A DNA stretch of 64,000 nt from Salvia splendens. Its lineage: Eukaryota; Streptophyta; Magnoliopsida; Lamiales; Lamiaceae. Where the stretch lies: assembly GCF_004379255.2 (NCBI RefSeq), contig NC_056047.1, positions 26,116,293 to 26,180,292 of the forward strand, in the 5' to 3' direction. A program made the translations under genes and the position numbers. Positions 21,667 to 34,439 of this stretch are shown here, in pieces; the first letter of the stretch is position 1, and every line of letters begins with the position of its first letter. Below the pieces are notes generated by a model, which did not search any database, was not told where the DNA came from, and saw nothing but the letters and a program-made list of their open reading frames with translations.

Positions 21667-23093
21667 CTAGTTGAATAGCCGAAAAGAAATTGAATCCGCA
21701 TCTGGGTCTGTGGTAGGTTTGATCACGAAAGTTGTAAAGAATTCTCTGGCAAATGTCATCGGAACTTCCTCAATAAAGTCGCTCAAGAGCCATTGGAATC
21801 CTATTTCCTCGAAATATTTGACAAACCTCTTATCCACACCCAAATCTCTCTGGTCTTCAATACACAACTTTCTTCCTGACTTAGCCATCTTGCCTCTAGA
21901 TTCTCGCTCCGCATACGTTGCACTCTGCTTAGGATCCTCAAACTTAGTCATCTCATTCAGCAATCTTTTAGTCACCAGAACTTCTTTTCTCTCAAATGCC
22001 CCCTCCTCTTCCCGGGGGTTATCCATTTCTGCTTCATCCTCATCATCAGTCCATGACACTTCTGGTTCAGATAACTGGTCGAAAGGCACTCTAGCTGTTT
22101 CTGGATCAACCGCTTGGACTTCCAAACTAACAGGTGTTTAGCGGGGTTTCTTGGGAGTGGGTTCAACCACCTGCTTCCCTTTTCGTTTTCTTTCCGAAGT
22201 GTAGTGTTCATCCAAGGCTCCATCCCTGCCTCTGTAGCTGTCTCTTCCACACGCTTGAGATGTCGTAGTCGTCTCCTGACCAATCTCTCATCCGTTGAGA
22301 TTTCCTCTTCACCAGAAGTCGCATCATCAAGAACAACGATCTCGGCTTCGATCATCGTCTCTGCTTTCTCTATCTCAGTAGGACCAGCCCCACCTAGACC
22401 AATTAATGACTCTGTGTCCTCGGGATTTCCCAACATCATTTCTAGCAAAACCTGTAATTCATCGATTTGCACCTCTTCTTCTGCTTCCAATCCGTTCTTC
22501 CTCGACACACCTACCTCCGCTGGCTCTATATCGCCTCTATCTTTTAACTTCTCACCAGATGTACCCTCTACTCTAACTCCCGCACCTTCTACTCCCAACA
22601 CATTAGGGTTGTTTTGAAGCGAGTTCAGCGCTCGGGCCGTGGAAGTCTCAACGAAAGATTGGGGACTTGGGGGAATTTCTAGGGGCGTTAGGGTTTCATA
22701 GTCTTTTTCCTCCTGACAAGCCGCAGCCATACGCGCAAAGAGTTCGCTTGCATTTACGCCTTGGCCGAATCTGTCAAGAAATTCCCTCATAATCTCCTTC
22801 GAACTGAGTTTATCGGCCGTCGCAGCCGCAGTTGGGGTGGTTGGAGAAGTGGGTCGGCCCGAATTTTGAGTTGTTGCGGCTTCTGATTCATCTTGAATAC
22901 TTCTGACAGCCGTTCCTGACGGTTCCCCTGTTGTCTTCCTCCGCGATTTGGCATGCTTTTGGCGAGGCTGGGTAGGGATATTTGATTCTTCATCGCAATT
23001 TTGTGTAGCTAAGGCGAGGGTTTCCTTCGTTTCCTGCAAAGAAGATTCGTAGCTTATTAGAGAGATTTTAGGGTTAAGGGAGAGAGTTAACAA
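21667..23093 (-). pseudogene. Athila-B ORF3, N-terminal part
   Basis: The minus-strand ORF 23093-21972 is acidic and low in complexity, like the Athila-A ORF3 start. A frameshift at about 21975-22125 passes to 22125-21667, which carries LVTKRLLNEMTKFEDPK, MAKSGRKL and ADSISFRLFN. These are the same blocks, in the same order, as in Athila-A. The function of this Athila-specific ORF is unknown. Confidence 0.72.
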
Positions 23094-23592
23094 ATCGAAA
23101 GGAGTGTATTTTGGTTATAGAAAGATTTAGAAAATTTGAGGGAAAGCGGAAGGTTGCGCGATGACATCAGCGACTGTTCGTTCCCTTTCAATTTTGAATT
23201 TTAAATTTCAAAATCAAAACTCCGGCCTTTTCTTTTGCTCTCCCCTAACTCTAATTGTCGCGTTCCTGCACATCCTTCCATCTAACAACTTTAAAACACA
23301 TTAAACAAAAGAATGAAACACCGAACTCCCAGGTCAAAGGAAATAGATAGAAAAACACTTCAAAGTTCAACTGACCTTTCGAGGGTTGTTCGATATTTCA
23401 AAAATATTTTTCGGTTAAAAGATTTTTTTTCTTTGTTTGGGTTTTCTTGAGAGAACATAAAAGGAATATTCACAATATTTACAAAAATGTTTAAGTAATA
23501 TTGGGAATATGGTTTTGTCTTAAAAATTTTCGAACTTCATGTCATTTCTTTGACCCAAGAATTCTCGAAGAATACTTTAACCTTTCAACCAA
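23094..23592 (-). other. Noncoding spacer between Athila-B pol and ORF3
   Basis: About 500 bp of AT-rich sequence, equivalent to 8476-9005 in Athila-A. No ORF or motif was recognised. Confidence 0.5.
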
Positions 23593-24660
23593 CTAGGCGA
23601 TAGTGGGGAGCATGCGTAGTGGGACTTCTTCCACCACACACAGCTCCGAACTATCCCTAAACCGCTTGACTCTATAACCATTAACAAGAAAAGAGATAGA
23701 GTCAGGAGTACATCCCTGAATTTCCACAGCTCCATTAGCTCTAAGGCTCACAATAGTGTACGGTCTGGTCCACTTAGACTTCAGTTTCTCGGGCATCAGC
23801 TTTAACCTTAACTGGAAGAGGAGTACTTTCTGTCCAACCTACAGTTCCTTCGTCCGGAGGTTCTTATCGTGCCACAACTTAGTTTTCTCCTTGTACCACA
23901 TTGCAGCATCGTAGGATTCGAGACTTAACTCCTCCAGCTCTTACAGTTCTTCTTCATAGGCCTGAGGCTTCATGTTCATCTCTCTGACTGCCCAATAAGC
24001 CTTGTGCTCTATCCCAACCGGAAGATGGCACATTTTGCCAAACACAAGTCTATATGGCGACATTCTAATGGGGGTCTTGAACGCAGTTCGATAGGCCCAA
24101 AGCGCGTCATCTAGCCTTTTGCTCAAATCCTTTCGTGACGGGTTAACGGTCTTTTCCAAAATCCATTTGATCTCTCTGTTGGAAATTTCTGCTCGACCGT
24201 TGCTCTGCGGATGATACGGGGTGGAGAGTTGTGATGTACCCCGTATTTCTTCATAAGTGCTTCCATCGTTCGATTATAGAAATGCATTCCTTGGTCAGAA
24301 ATGACGGCCCTTGGTATCCCAAATCTACTGAAAATATTTGCCTTAAGGAACCTTGTGACCTCTTTTTCCTCATATGTGGCAGTTGCCTTGGCCTCTATCC
24401 ATTTTGACACGTAATCTACTGCCACCAATATGTAAGAGTTACCATAGGAAGATGGGAACGGACCCATGAAGTCCATTCCCCAAACATCGAACACCTCGCA
24501 GACGATCACTGGAATCTGGGGCATCTCGTCTCGAGTGGAAATTCCCCCGGTCTGCTGGCATCGGTTACAACTCTGGCAGTACTGGTAGGCATCTTTGTTC
24601 AATGTCGGCCAATAGAATCTGCTATCCAGAATCCGAAATGTCCACCGCACGCCAATGCAT
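23593..24660 (-). pseudogene. Athila-B integrase
   Basis: On the minus strand, a frameshift breaks the zinc-binding region near 24650. The [12 protein letters not shown] piece and the core block [16 protein letters not shown] follow intact. The second Asp is in a degenerate SDQGMHF (SDNGTHF in Athila-A). A frameshift in the HHNSPPRII area displaces the Glu region, and 24159-23941 continues with the core end ([12 protein letters not shown]). A last piece (23796-23593) carries the C-terminal RPYTIVSLRANG block. Several frameshifts and one in-frame stop make it non-functional. Confidence 0.82.
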
Positions 24661-25511
24661 GGCGTGGTCTAGCACGTCTCTTTGCTTCCATTCTGGAATG
24701 CATCTCCTGAATACGTGGTCGAATCTCATCCTCCATAGATACGGATCATCCCAAAAATAGTACTTGGCCTCGCTTCTAATTTTCATTCTTTGGGCCTGAG
24801 AGATCTCCGGAGCACTAGGCAGTTCCCCCAAGACTAGATAGTTTGCTAGGTCAGCGAACCATGGTTCTGCATTCAGCGGGTACTTCCCTTTGTCAAAAAC
24901 TCCTGCTCCAGTTGCGGCCATCACCTTATCCCAACGAATAAGGCTTGAAGGCTCCCCTGTAAAGTATAGATGTTCATCCGGGAAAGCATCTGATATAGCT
25001 TCTTCAGTTTTCCCTTGGAAAATTCTGCTGAGGTGGTCAGCTACCATGTTCTCGGTACCCTTCTTGTCTTTCACTTCCCAGTCGAACTCTTGAAGTAACA
25101 ACACCCATCGGATCAGTCATGGTTTGGACTCCTTTTTTGTCAGTAAATACTTTATCGCTGCATGGTCAGTGAACACTATTACCTTCAACCCCAACAAGTA
25201 TGGTCGGAACTTCTCAAATGAGTAAACGACATCTAGCATTTCATTTTCCGTGGTGTCGTAGTTTTTCTTGGCTTGATTCAGGGTTTTTGATACGTAGAAA
25301 ATCACGTAGTTCTTCCTTCAATTCTTTGACCTAGGACTGCTCCGACAGCAAAGTCACTGGCGTTACACATTACCTCAAAGGGGTAATTCCAGTCTGGAGC
25401 TCTGATAATAGGGTTGATACAAGCCTTTCTTTCAGAAGTTGGAAGGCCCCTTGACATGCTTCGTCAAAGTTGAATTCCACGTCATTCTGCAGGAGGCGGG
25501 TAAGTGGCTAT
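24661..25511 (-). pseudogene. Athila-B RNase H
   Basis: The minus-strand pieces 25305-25117 ([24 protein letters not shown]) and 25104-24622 ([22 protein letters not shown]) match the RNase H of Athila-A. The catalytic DASD region upstream (about 25310-25370) is scrambled by frameshifts, and an in-frame stop separates the two pieces. Confidence 0.78.
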
Positions 25512-26390
25512 TTAATTTTTGCAAAGTCCTTGATAAACCTTCGGTAGAACCCAGCATAAAAATCCCCTAATCTCCTTCTGATTTGTAGGGTACGGAAGCC
25601 TTGAGATAACGTCTACCTTCGCCTTATCCACCTGAATACCCTTTTTCGAGACAACGTGTCCCAGAACAATTCCCTCATGTACCATAAAGTGGCACTTCTC
25701 GAAATTCAACACCTGATTTATCTCTCTGCATCTTTGTAGTACTAGATCGAAGCTGGGAGGCAGGCCTCGAAAGAATTCCCGTAGACTGTGAAGTCATCCA
25801 TAAAAATCTCGATACATTCCTCCAACAGGTCTGAGAAAATACTCATCATGCACCTCTGAAAAGTGCGTGGCGCATTACACAATCTAAAGGGCATCCTTCT
25901 ATATGCATACGTCCCAAATGGGCACGTGAAGGTTGTCTTCTCCTGATCTTCTGGATTAACATAAATCTGGAAGTATCCACTGTATCCGTCCATGAAATAG
26001 AAAAACTTATTGCCTGCCAATCTTTCCAACATTTGATCTATGAAAGGCAACGGAAAATGGTCTTTTCGCGTGGCCTTATTCAGTTTCCGGTAATCGATGC
26101 ACATCCGCCAACCTGTTACCAATCTTGTAGGCACCAACTCATTTTTCTCATTTATCACCACTTGAATTCCCGACTTCATTGGTACCATATGGACTGGGCT
26201 TACCCATTTACTGTCGGGAATGGAGTATATGATCCCCAATGACAGCAGCTTGAGCACTTCCTTCAGGACTTCTTCTCTCATATTCGGGTTCAACTTCCTC
26301 TGCGTGTCTCGGTGAGGGTTTCGCTCCTTCCTCTAAGCGAATATGATGCATGCAAAGGTCAAGAATAATTCCCACCAAGTCTGACAGAGT
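25512..26390 (-). pseudogene. Athila-B reverse transcriptase
   Basis: The minus-strand ORF 26293-25742 holds the RT core: KWVSPVHMVP, WRMCIDYRKLN, FMDGYSGYFQI, RRMPFRLCNAP and the catalytic FMDD. Two of the usually invariant residues are changed (MPFR for MPFG, APRTF for APGTF). A frameshift leads to 25712-25512, with CHFMVHEGIVLGHVVS. Frame breaks flank both pieces. Confidence 0.83.
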
Positions 26391-27524
26391 TCACCCTATG
26401 GCTGTCTTATTCCTTCTGAGCACTTCTAGTAGTTCCTCTTCTTGCTCCTTGGTCAGATTGTTGTTGACGATCACAGGGAATATTTCATTCTCTTCTAAAT
26501 AGGCATATCTGAGGCCTGGGGGTAATGTCTTCAATTCTTTCTTTGCTGAACTTGTATCCTGGGGTAATGGGTTCTTCTTTACCTCCTTGGTGATTAATCC
26601 TTCAGGCTCAGGTAAATTTTCCACCTTGGCTACACAAGCTGACCCCTTAGACCCGGAAGATTCAAGGCTCTTACAAAATTCCAGAATTACTTCGGCTAAC
26701 TCTTCATCTGTCATTCACAGTGTGTTTACTGCACTACACCAATTGGCCACCTCCTTGTCAATGGAGTGACTCAATTCCGAATTTTCCACCTGTTCATGCA
26801 TCAATTATGTCTCAAGAAATTTTTGGACCAGGGGGTTAATCACATCTACAACATGCATATTTTCTATATCCAGTAGCTTCTTCATAGTCTCATCATTGTT
26901 AAAAGTAAACTTCTCTCCATGATAATCTAAGCAAATAGTTCCATTAAAAACATCGATGATTGTCTTAGCGGTGCGTAAAAATGGTCTTCCTAAAAGCACT
27001 CCGCTAGACTCAACAGACTGGTATTCACTCATCTTGATAACATGGAAATCAGCAGGGTATAGAAAATCATGCACCTTAACTATTACATTTTCTAGCACGC
27101 CCTCAAGACTGATGCATCACCTATCGGCTAATTGAATTACCACCTCTGTATCAACCATTCTTACTCCTTCCGGTTTCTTATAAAGCGAAAGCGGTAAAAC
27201 ATTTATTGATGCACCCAGATCGCACATAGCATGCTCGACTTTAATGTTCCCAATCGAAATGGGAAGGGTGAACATACCTGGGTCAGTACGCTTGGAAGGC
27301 ATCCTCCTCTTCTGAATCACTGCTGACACGGTCTCCCCAATCACTATTTTACCGCTGGGTTTGGTCTTCCCGGCGAAGAACTCCTTGATAAACTTACTGA
27401 AAATGGGCAGCTTTAGAGCTTGGAGAAATGACAGATTTATTTCCAGCTTCCCAAAAATTTCCATGAAGTCCGCTGGATCCTCTTTTTTCTTCGTAAGTTC
27501 CCCTCTGTAGGGAAAGGGTTTCAC
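26391..27524 (-). pseudogene. Athila-B protease region
   Basis: It begins directly after the TAA at 27525-27527 in the same frame (VKPFPYRGE). The minus-strand ORF 27524-27117 carries the aspartic-protease motif DLGAS at about 27220. A stop near 27115 and a frameshift separate 27098-26805 (LLGRPFLRTAKT flap-like block) and 26714-26391 (acidic linker to RT). Confidence 0.8.
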
Positions 27525-28957
27525 TTACCTTTCATTGTTGCTAACGTCACCCTTGGAAGATTCTCCCATTTCTCTCCCGATTTCTTTCACTTCCGCCTCA
27601 ACTCCTGGACCTGAGAAGTGTTGGTCAGCTGCTCGGGGTACTGGTTTATCAACTTTTCTGCTCTGGTCATCGTCCTCTATTCTGATCTCCCCTGTTCTGG
27701 TTTTCTTCTCCAGTGGAGTTGGAGTGGACTTTCCATCTTTCTTCATACTTGGACTATCATATCCTTGCCCCGATCTCAGGGTTATCTGGCTGATGTTCGC
27801 CTTATCTGGTGGTTTCACTGAGGCAGGAATCCTTCCTTCGTTCCCGCGCATCTCACTCAAAGAAGTCGCGATCTGAGAGAGCTGTTTCGCTAACATGTCC
27901 ATGGTTGCCTTCTGCTCAGTTTGCGCATCTTGAATCTTATGCACCACGTCGTTGTTGGATTGCATATTGTTCTGAATGTGCTGCTGCAAATTCACCAAAT
28001 CATTCACCAATTCGTCAATGCTTTTCAGCTGCCTGGAACTCTGCTGGCTAGTGTTCGGTCCTTAAGGGTGGTTTGGGCCATGCCCCTGATTCGGCCGGAA
28101 GTTCCCCGGACCTCCTGTGTTGTGATATTGCGGATTCTGCCCTTGTTGACCTTGATGGTTGGGCTAAGAATTCTGAGGGTTGCCTTGGTAGTTCCTCCGG
28201 TACGGCGACACGTATGAACTCGCTGGGTTGTTCTGATTCCTGTTTGCCCAGTTGGGATGGTCATTTTGCTGCCGGTTGCCCCAATTGTTCGCCTCCTGAT
28301 TTCTGTTCACCCAATTCGGTTGTCGCTCCCGAGGGTGTGGATAGTTGTTGCTCTGTTGTTGGGGTGGCAGATTCGGATCATTGTCGGACCATATGAAGTT
28401 TGGGTGATCTCTCCAGGGAGCATCCCTTTGCATGCTTGGGTTCCAACTTCCGTTAGGATTCCAGCTTCCCATGGCATTCGCCTAAGCTTGGATATCTCCC
28501 TCGCTTTGCTGACCATAGCACTGGTACACTTCCTCTGGACCAGGCATTTGTTTGATCTTCTCTCCTGGGTCTGAGGAATTGTTCTTTCCTAAGGCAATCA
28601 AAATTGTTGATCTATCCAATCTTCACTCTGCACATTCACTGCCTCCACATTCCCCCTCTTAAGGATGGCCTCACTTACTCATTTCTTGGTAAAATTTTCC
28701 CCACTCGAAGAGTTTAGTAAATCCTTGGATTCCGGATTCGCCCCTTCATTAAAGATGTTGTAAACCTCTGCTTCACACATTCGATTGTTAGGGCATGAAT
28801 CGAGCAATCCTTTGAATCGCGACCAATATTGGCTCAGAGATTTTGTCGGCATGCTAGAATCTCCTTCTTAATTGCATTCGTCTTATTCGACAGGAAAAAG
28901 TAGTCTAAGAACAGTAGCCTGAAATCCGCCCATGAGCTTATAGAGTTTGCCGGCAGC
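27525..28957 (-). pseudogene. gag: Athila-B gag, C-terminal part
   Basis: On the minus strand after Copia-B, gag resumes with the core (LRLPANSISSWADFRLLFLDYFF, about 28957-28880), then several stops. The Q/N-rich basic region is at 28472-28164, and the coiled-coil-like MVNDLVNLQQHIQ segment starts at 28010. The frame ends with TAA at 27525-27527, the position equivalent to the TGA ending Athila-A gag. Confidence 0.78.
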
Positions 28958-28962
28958 CTCAG

Positions 28963-30427
28963 TGCTGGGGTTTGGAGCCCCTTGCACAGCGGAAGTTATG
29001 CATTCACAAATAAATCATAATTACAGATCTATTTGACCAATTATGGGATCAATTAACTACATGTTAAACACAGAATTGCATCCAAGAACGTACATAATAC
29101 ATGTAAAAGGAATTAAAACCTAAACCATGAATTCCTACGGTTTAGAATTACCGATCTAATTCTCCAAAGAATCATCGATTGCTTGCGCCTTCTCCACGTG
29201 ATGTTCTTCGTACTCAACCACGAACCTTCTAATCTGTATCCCGAACTCAGAATCCGACCCTTGCGTGGGCAAAGCTTGTCAGAATCGAAAAGGGCTTGAT
29301 TAGAAAGGAGACAGAATATCAGTTTTCTCAAAAACCGATTTTTCATCCACTCACACAGGGGAGCACGAAAATTAACACTTCATTAATTAATAATCTCCTT
29401 TCTAATCTCCTTTTATATTGAGTTATAATGGGCAAGATTAGGGATCCATGGAGGTTGGACTTGGGTCAAACCTGTTGGACTTTTACTAATTAAATTGAGC
29501 CCCAATTTAATACAAGTCCTATTGAATATTATTATCATCCACTATAGTATAATAATATTGACTGCCCGTCCAATCCCAAATTACGAGTAATCCGGGCTTT
29601 ACCTCTTTCATTTATTATTTCCTGTGTTTAAGATATAAATATCCATTAATTAATTTAAGTTTGCTATTTGACTTTAATTAATTAATATTTTTTTCCAAGA
29701 GTTGTTTAGTTCAAAATCTTTACTTATTATTCTGGAATAAATTCCAACCGGCCGGGTTTCTGAATAATAAAACATTTTTTGAACACCTCTTGAGGATATT
29801 ATCAAACTGGACTTACCCAGCACACGATTCATTGCAATAACAATACTAGCACCTCTAGACATTGATCACCACTACCCAAGATACCAGGATTCTGGGATTG
29901 TGAAAAATCTGCACCATTTGATAAATCAAAGTAGTGCATAATCAATATCGTATGCTCAATGTTATGTCAACAATGATTAAGAAATAACAATCACCGAGAC
30001 CTCGTCTTTCAGTAAATAGCAAGAAAGACTTATCTCAACTGTTATATCCTTCAGTGCTATACCACACCAATGTCGTTTATTTCCTAAGGTAAGGAAACAT
30101 GCGGACTGACACTGCAACCTTTCACGATAGGTAGTCAAAGCCTATCTAGGTTGTGAAATTCTATTTCTCTTCTACAAAGGACCGACTGTGTCACCTTCTG
30201 TGAACGTCGTTCACGACCAGTCTACTATATAGAAGAATTAGACTTATTTGCTTCTTATACATTTAAATATTTGAGAAACATCTTATAAATGCACAAGCAA
30301 ACACCAATGCGATAAAATTAATTCTTCTCGCCTTGGGTTAAAAGTGGATTGTAGAATTTATTGTATACAAGCAATTCTATCCGTGCAACATGCTCAAAAT
30401 ATACTTTTCAGTATACCAATCCTAACA
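28963..30427 (-). repeat. Copia-B 3' LTR (full length, 1465 bp)
   Basis: On the minus strand it begins TGTTAGGATTGG and ends AACCCCAGCA. Its last 278 plus-strand bases (30150-30427) match the short 5' LTR with about eight substitutions. A related, older LTR lies at about 43190-46720. Confidence 0.88.
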
Positions 30428-30649
30428 ATCTCCCACTTATACTCAAAATCATGCTTTCGAGTATACCGACTGCCAAAACTCTCCCGCTTATACTCTAAGC
30501 AGGTCTCGGGCCATGATACATCGAACTACCGTACTTTTCACCTCATGTGTAAAACATGTTGCCATATAGGCTTGTTGTGAAAAGTTCTGCCAGGTTGTTC
30601 TCTGATGATATCTTGGAAACCATAACATCTTGCTGCGCACTTAATCCTT

Positions 30650-31750
30650 AATTAATTTCATACTTCATCTCTATGTGATTGCTTAGCTTTATCAGATCGT
30701 ATTTCCCTCGAGTTAGACACTTGGCTAGAGTAATCATAACAAAATATAATACTCATAGGCATACTCGGATTCACAGTCAAAGCTATTAGGAAGTTACTGA
30801 GATTAACAACTACCTTAGTAGTTTCTGATGAAACCACACTTGTAATTTTCATGATAGAGTCTGTGATGTAATCACACTCCTTCATGACTCAGTTTTCAAC
30901 TCCTAACGTTAACACATAGTCAGAGGATAACTCGATCATCAATCAATTATAAAATCAAGTCGATGTAACCTAAAGGACATAACATGGATGTCTGGTAAAC
31001 TAGAGCATAACGTTTAGTCTTCTTCGAGTACTATAGTATATTCTTTACCCAATCCAATGTCCTTGGCCATGGTTAAAATGATATCCTGCTTCTATGCCAA
31101 CGGCAAAGCTAAAATCTAACTTAATATACATCATAGCATATATGAGACTTCCAATTATGGAACTTGTCTCATTCTTCTTGATCTCATTCAATGTCGAAAA
31201 ACACTTAACTAGAGACAAAATAATTCCGTCTAGAAAAAGAAAAACCTTTTCTTGGAATTTTCAATGCTAAAGTGTCTAAGTATTGTGTAGATGTAGGATT
31301 CTTTAAGAAAAACATACATTTTTTTTCTAGCAATCTAATGACACAGATGCTTAGAATGTAACTAGATTATCTTAAATCCATCATCCTTAAACTGGGTAGA
31401 CGACCAGTTTCCTACGCTAGATAACCCTATTAGTTGTTTATCAACTTTTATAGATGTCATCATCGTAGTGCACTTTCAATTTTCTTGCCTTATATTACAT
31501 AACCATTAAGATGTTCCATGCAGATGATCTCCTCAAGACTTCTACTTAAAGAAAACTGTCTTGACAATCATAGTACATACATCCTAATTTATGTAGGCTA
31601 CAATAGACAATATACAGATCGACTTAGGCAAAAATGGCAGGCGAGAATATAATTCTCTCTGGGTATAAACCTTTGCCGTTATTCTAGCCTTTTGCGATCC
31701 ATGCTTACACTTGCAGGTCCACTAGCTCCCACTGACTGAAATAATCTATG
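30650..31750 (-). pseudogene. Copia-B reverse transcriptase/RNase H relic
   Basis: The minus-strand segment 30885-30658 is recognisable as the end of copia RNase H, with a degenerate CDN block (CYDYSSQ) and VSNSREIRSDK in place of the usual VANSKEPRSHK. Upstream, near 31150-31100, a broken version of the block SLMYAMMCTRPDI can be read across frames. The whole segment has many stops and frameshifts and cannot encode an enzyme. The assignment rests on motif order and is tentative outside the RNase H end. Confidence 0.6.
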
Positions 31751-33750
31751 GGTAGTATCGCAAGCCTTGCAAACATTCATGTTTATTTAAGATTGTTATT
31801 CAGAATCTATCATCTTATCAAGAATGATTATCTGAATAAGTCATTGCGTCCTTGTAGTTACAGGGATTATATTCAAGTTGATCTAAGACTGTGTCTTAAG
31901 ACTCTTTTAGACCCATGAACTTATTATGTTCGCAAAGAACGCTCCCACTACGACACTACTCTTACAATCTTAGGTACAAACGTTGATTTTCTTAGTGCAT
32001 AAGTTTCTAATGGTATGACTTCTTGGTTAAGATGGAAAATAGATATTCTCATTATCTTGAGAATTATCATGTTTGTTAGGCTTGTAGTTCTCCTCATAAT
32101 CTTTATCAAAGAATCTAGCATTCGTGTAAACAAACACACATCTTGCCGTGAAGATTATAGAACCTGTACCTTTTCTATCATTTGGGACAACCTTAAAACA
32201 TACCTCAGTACACAACTCCAATTACTTGGATACCTTTTCCAAAACATGTCTTTGAATAACTCCACACCTTGAGATGTGCTGGACTAAACTTACCTCTAGT
32301 CCACAACTCGTGTGTTGTAGAAGGTACTGATGTTATGGTAGTTTCTTTAAGGTATAACTTGTTGTTTCCAACGTATATCCCATCAATGATAAGGTGTTAT
32401 TGAATAAAACTGTTCACTTATCGAACTTGTCTTCAAGAGACTTCGATATCTTCTTATATGACTATCCCATTCTTTAGAAAAATGCTTGGAGTAGTCAACT
32501 AGGATTTAGCTCCCACTACTGATCTTAACTCATTTCTCGTCTCCTATGGTATAAACCATTAAGACTTGCTAGTCTTTCTATGTCGCACCTCTATAAGTAT
32601 TCTGAATCCCTTGAACCACCAAAAGATTATAAATTATTGTGCCTCAACCAGACTTACCTGACTTTCAAGCTATTTAACAAGTAAGCTGTTAAAATCTCGA
32701 TAGTCACTTGAGTTAGACAAAATCAGTTTGAAAAATTACTAAGTACTTTCTTGGCCTTATGATTAAGTACCATAAATACTTTATCATTCATTATTTAAGA
32801 AGTTGAACTGTGGTGTTATACTCAATCTTTTGCAATTATATTGTTTAGATACTATGATGTATAATTTGTTTTTCTATGGTACTATGATAGATATTCGATC
32901 CACATTTCTCAATAATGCAAGCATTATAAAAAGAAATTGAACATCGTAGAATCATAAATGAGTTTATAAACTGAATATAAATTCATTCTAAACAAGACTG
33001 TACCAATAAAACAAAATCTCTAACATCAAAACAAAACAATAAAGTGAGCATAAATATATAGCTCCCACTGCAACAACTGCACAACTGGATTTAGATCTCT
33101 CTTTAGAAGTTGCATTGTTATCTAAGTCATTGTCCTTTATATAAGAGCTCAATCCGACTTACAATGTATCTTATCTTTGCCTTTTCACCAAATATTTCTT
33201 GCCTTTATAGCTTTCATTGATGACAATTCAGCTCTTCCCTCTTTCCATTGCTAGTCTTCTGTTCGATTGAACTAAGCCATAGGAAAGATGCAGCCTTAAT
33301 GAATTCGTCAACTATCATGTTATCTTCCTCCAAAAGTAATAAAGTGAATACAATGCCGAAGGTTTCCAACTTTTCAGTAACAACCTTCAAATAATCACTT
33401 CCTATTACAATTGGCGATGAACTGAGTGTAGAAACTATTTGAGTAACTGAATCAGAAGATTCATCAAAACATTCTATCTCTTTTGGATGTTCCAATAGAA
33501 TCTGGAAAACGTCCTCATTGGATATCCATTTATCATCGGTATAAACCAAGACGTGTCTTACTACTTAAAAGAAAGTAGTTTGACCTTCTATCTCAAAGAA
33601 CTTGTCAAGTACATGCATGAAATGCATTCTTGGATTTTCTTTATAGAATTTTGTCGAGGAAATGGAGGACATGAACTGGTGAGTACAAACTTTAAGTTTT
33701 AAGCAATGAGAATCTTATCCATTTAATATTTCCAGTCTACATAATTTTGG
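31751..33750 (-). other. Decayed internal region of Copia-B
   Basis: This is where integrase, protease and gag should be, but no catalytic motif can be read. The longest open stretch is on the minus strand at 33549-33214 (111 residues, starting VYTDDKWISNEDVFQILLEH). It could be a gag relic, but no motif confirms this. Confidence 0.4.
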
Positions 33751-34131
33751 CCTTCGAGTTTGATTTCTTTAAGGTTCACAGACATTATTAAGAATTTGGC
33801 TAAGAAGAAATAAAACTATTTATCACATACTATGCTTAATACATAATCGCAAACAACCACAAAACAATTTATTTATCTCGCAACCATGACAACCAAAATA
33901 AGTACGCCTCTAGGGAGGTCATACAAATTTGGATTCCAACAATTTCCTGGTCACAATACCGACGAATAGTCCAGAGACCACTAAGATGGCATGGCCGCCA
34001 AATATTGCCTAAGCTTTAACCATAAATATTAGCATCTAGGAATTTCGTTTCTGTTTTAATACTCCTTCTAAGGAAGGTCGCACGCCACTAACAAAATTCC
34101 ATAGCTATCTTATAAATATGTTTAAACATAT

Positions 34132-34303
34132 GAACTTGCAATTTCGTAGGATTATGGCTCCCACTAGGGTGGGTCGCGATAATATTAGAAACATGCTTCC
34201 AGATTAAACAATTTACCATTAAGAAGTCTAATCTTATGAACTTGCTATTTCGTAGGATTATTTCTCCCACTAAGGTGGGTCGCGATAATATTAGAAACTG
34301 CTT
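34132..34303. repeat. Direct duplication of about 70 bp
   Basis: The phrase starting GAACTTGCAATTTCGTAGG and running through CCCACTAGGGTGGGTCGCG occurs at about 34132-34200. It recurs with few changes at about 34239-34303. Each copy contains the small palindrome CCCACTA(A/G)GGTGGG. Confidence 0.75.
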
Positions 34304-34439
34304 CATATATAGACCAATTTATGGAGACCATATACAACGCACTGTTGTAATTATCGCTTAGTCATTTTAAACATGGTTTTTGCATAATCATCACATAAGT
34401 AGATAAGATAGATAATCCACTTAAGACAGATTAACACCA

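Noticed and set aside
21671..22617. Plus-strand ORFs of 156 and 167 residues
   Set aside because: They are antisense to the minus-strand Athila-B ORF3, which has homology to Athila-A.
33214..33549. Possible independent protein-coding gene of 111 residues on the minus strand
   Set aside because: It sits inside Copia-B between its PBS and pol relic, the place of gag, and has no separate promoter or motif. It is treated as element relic.
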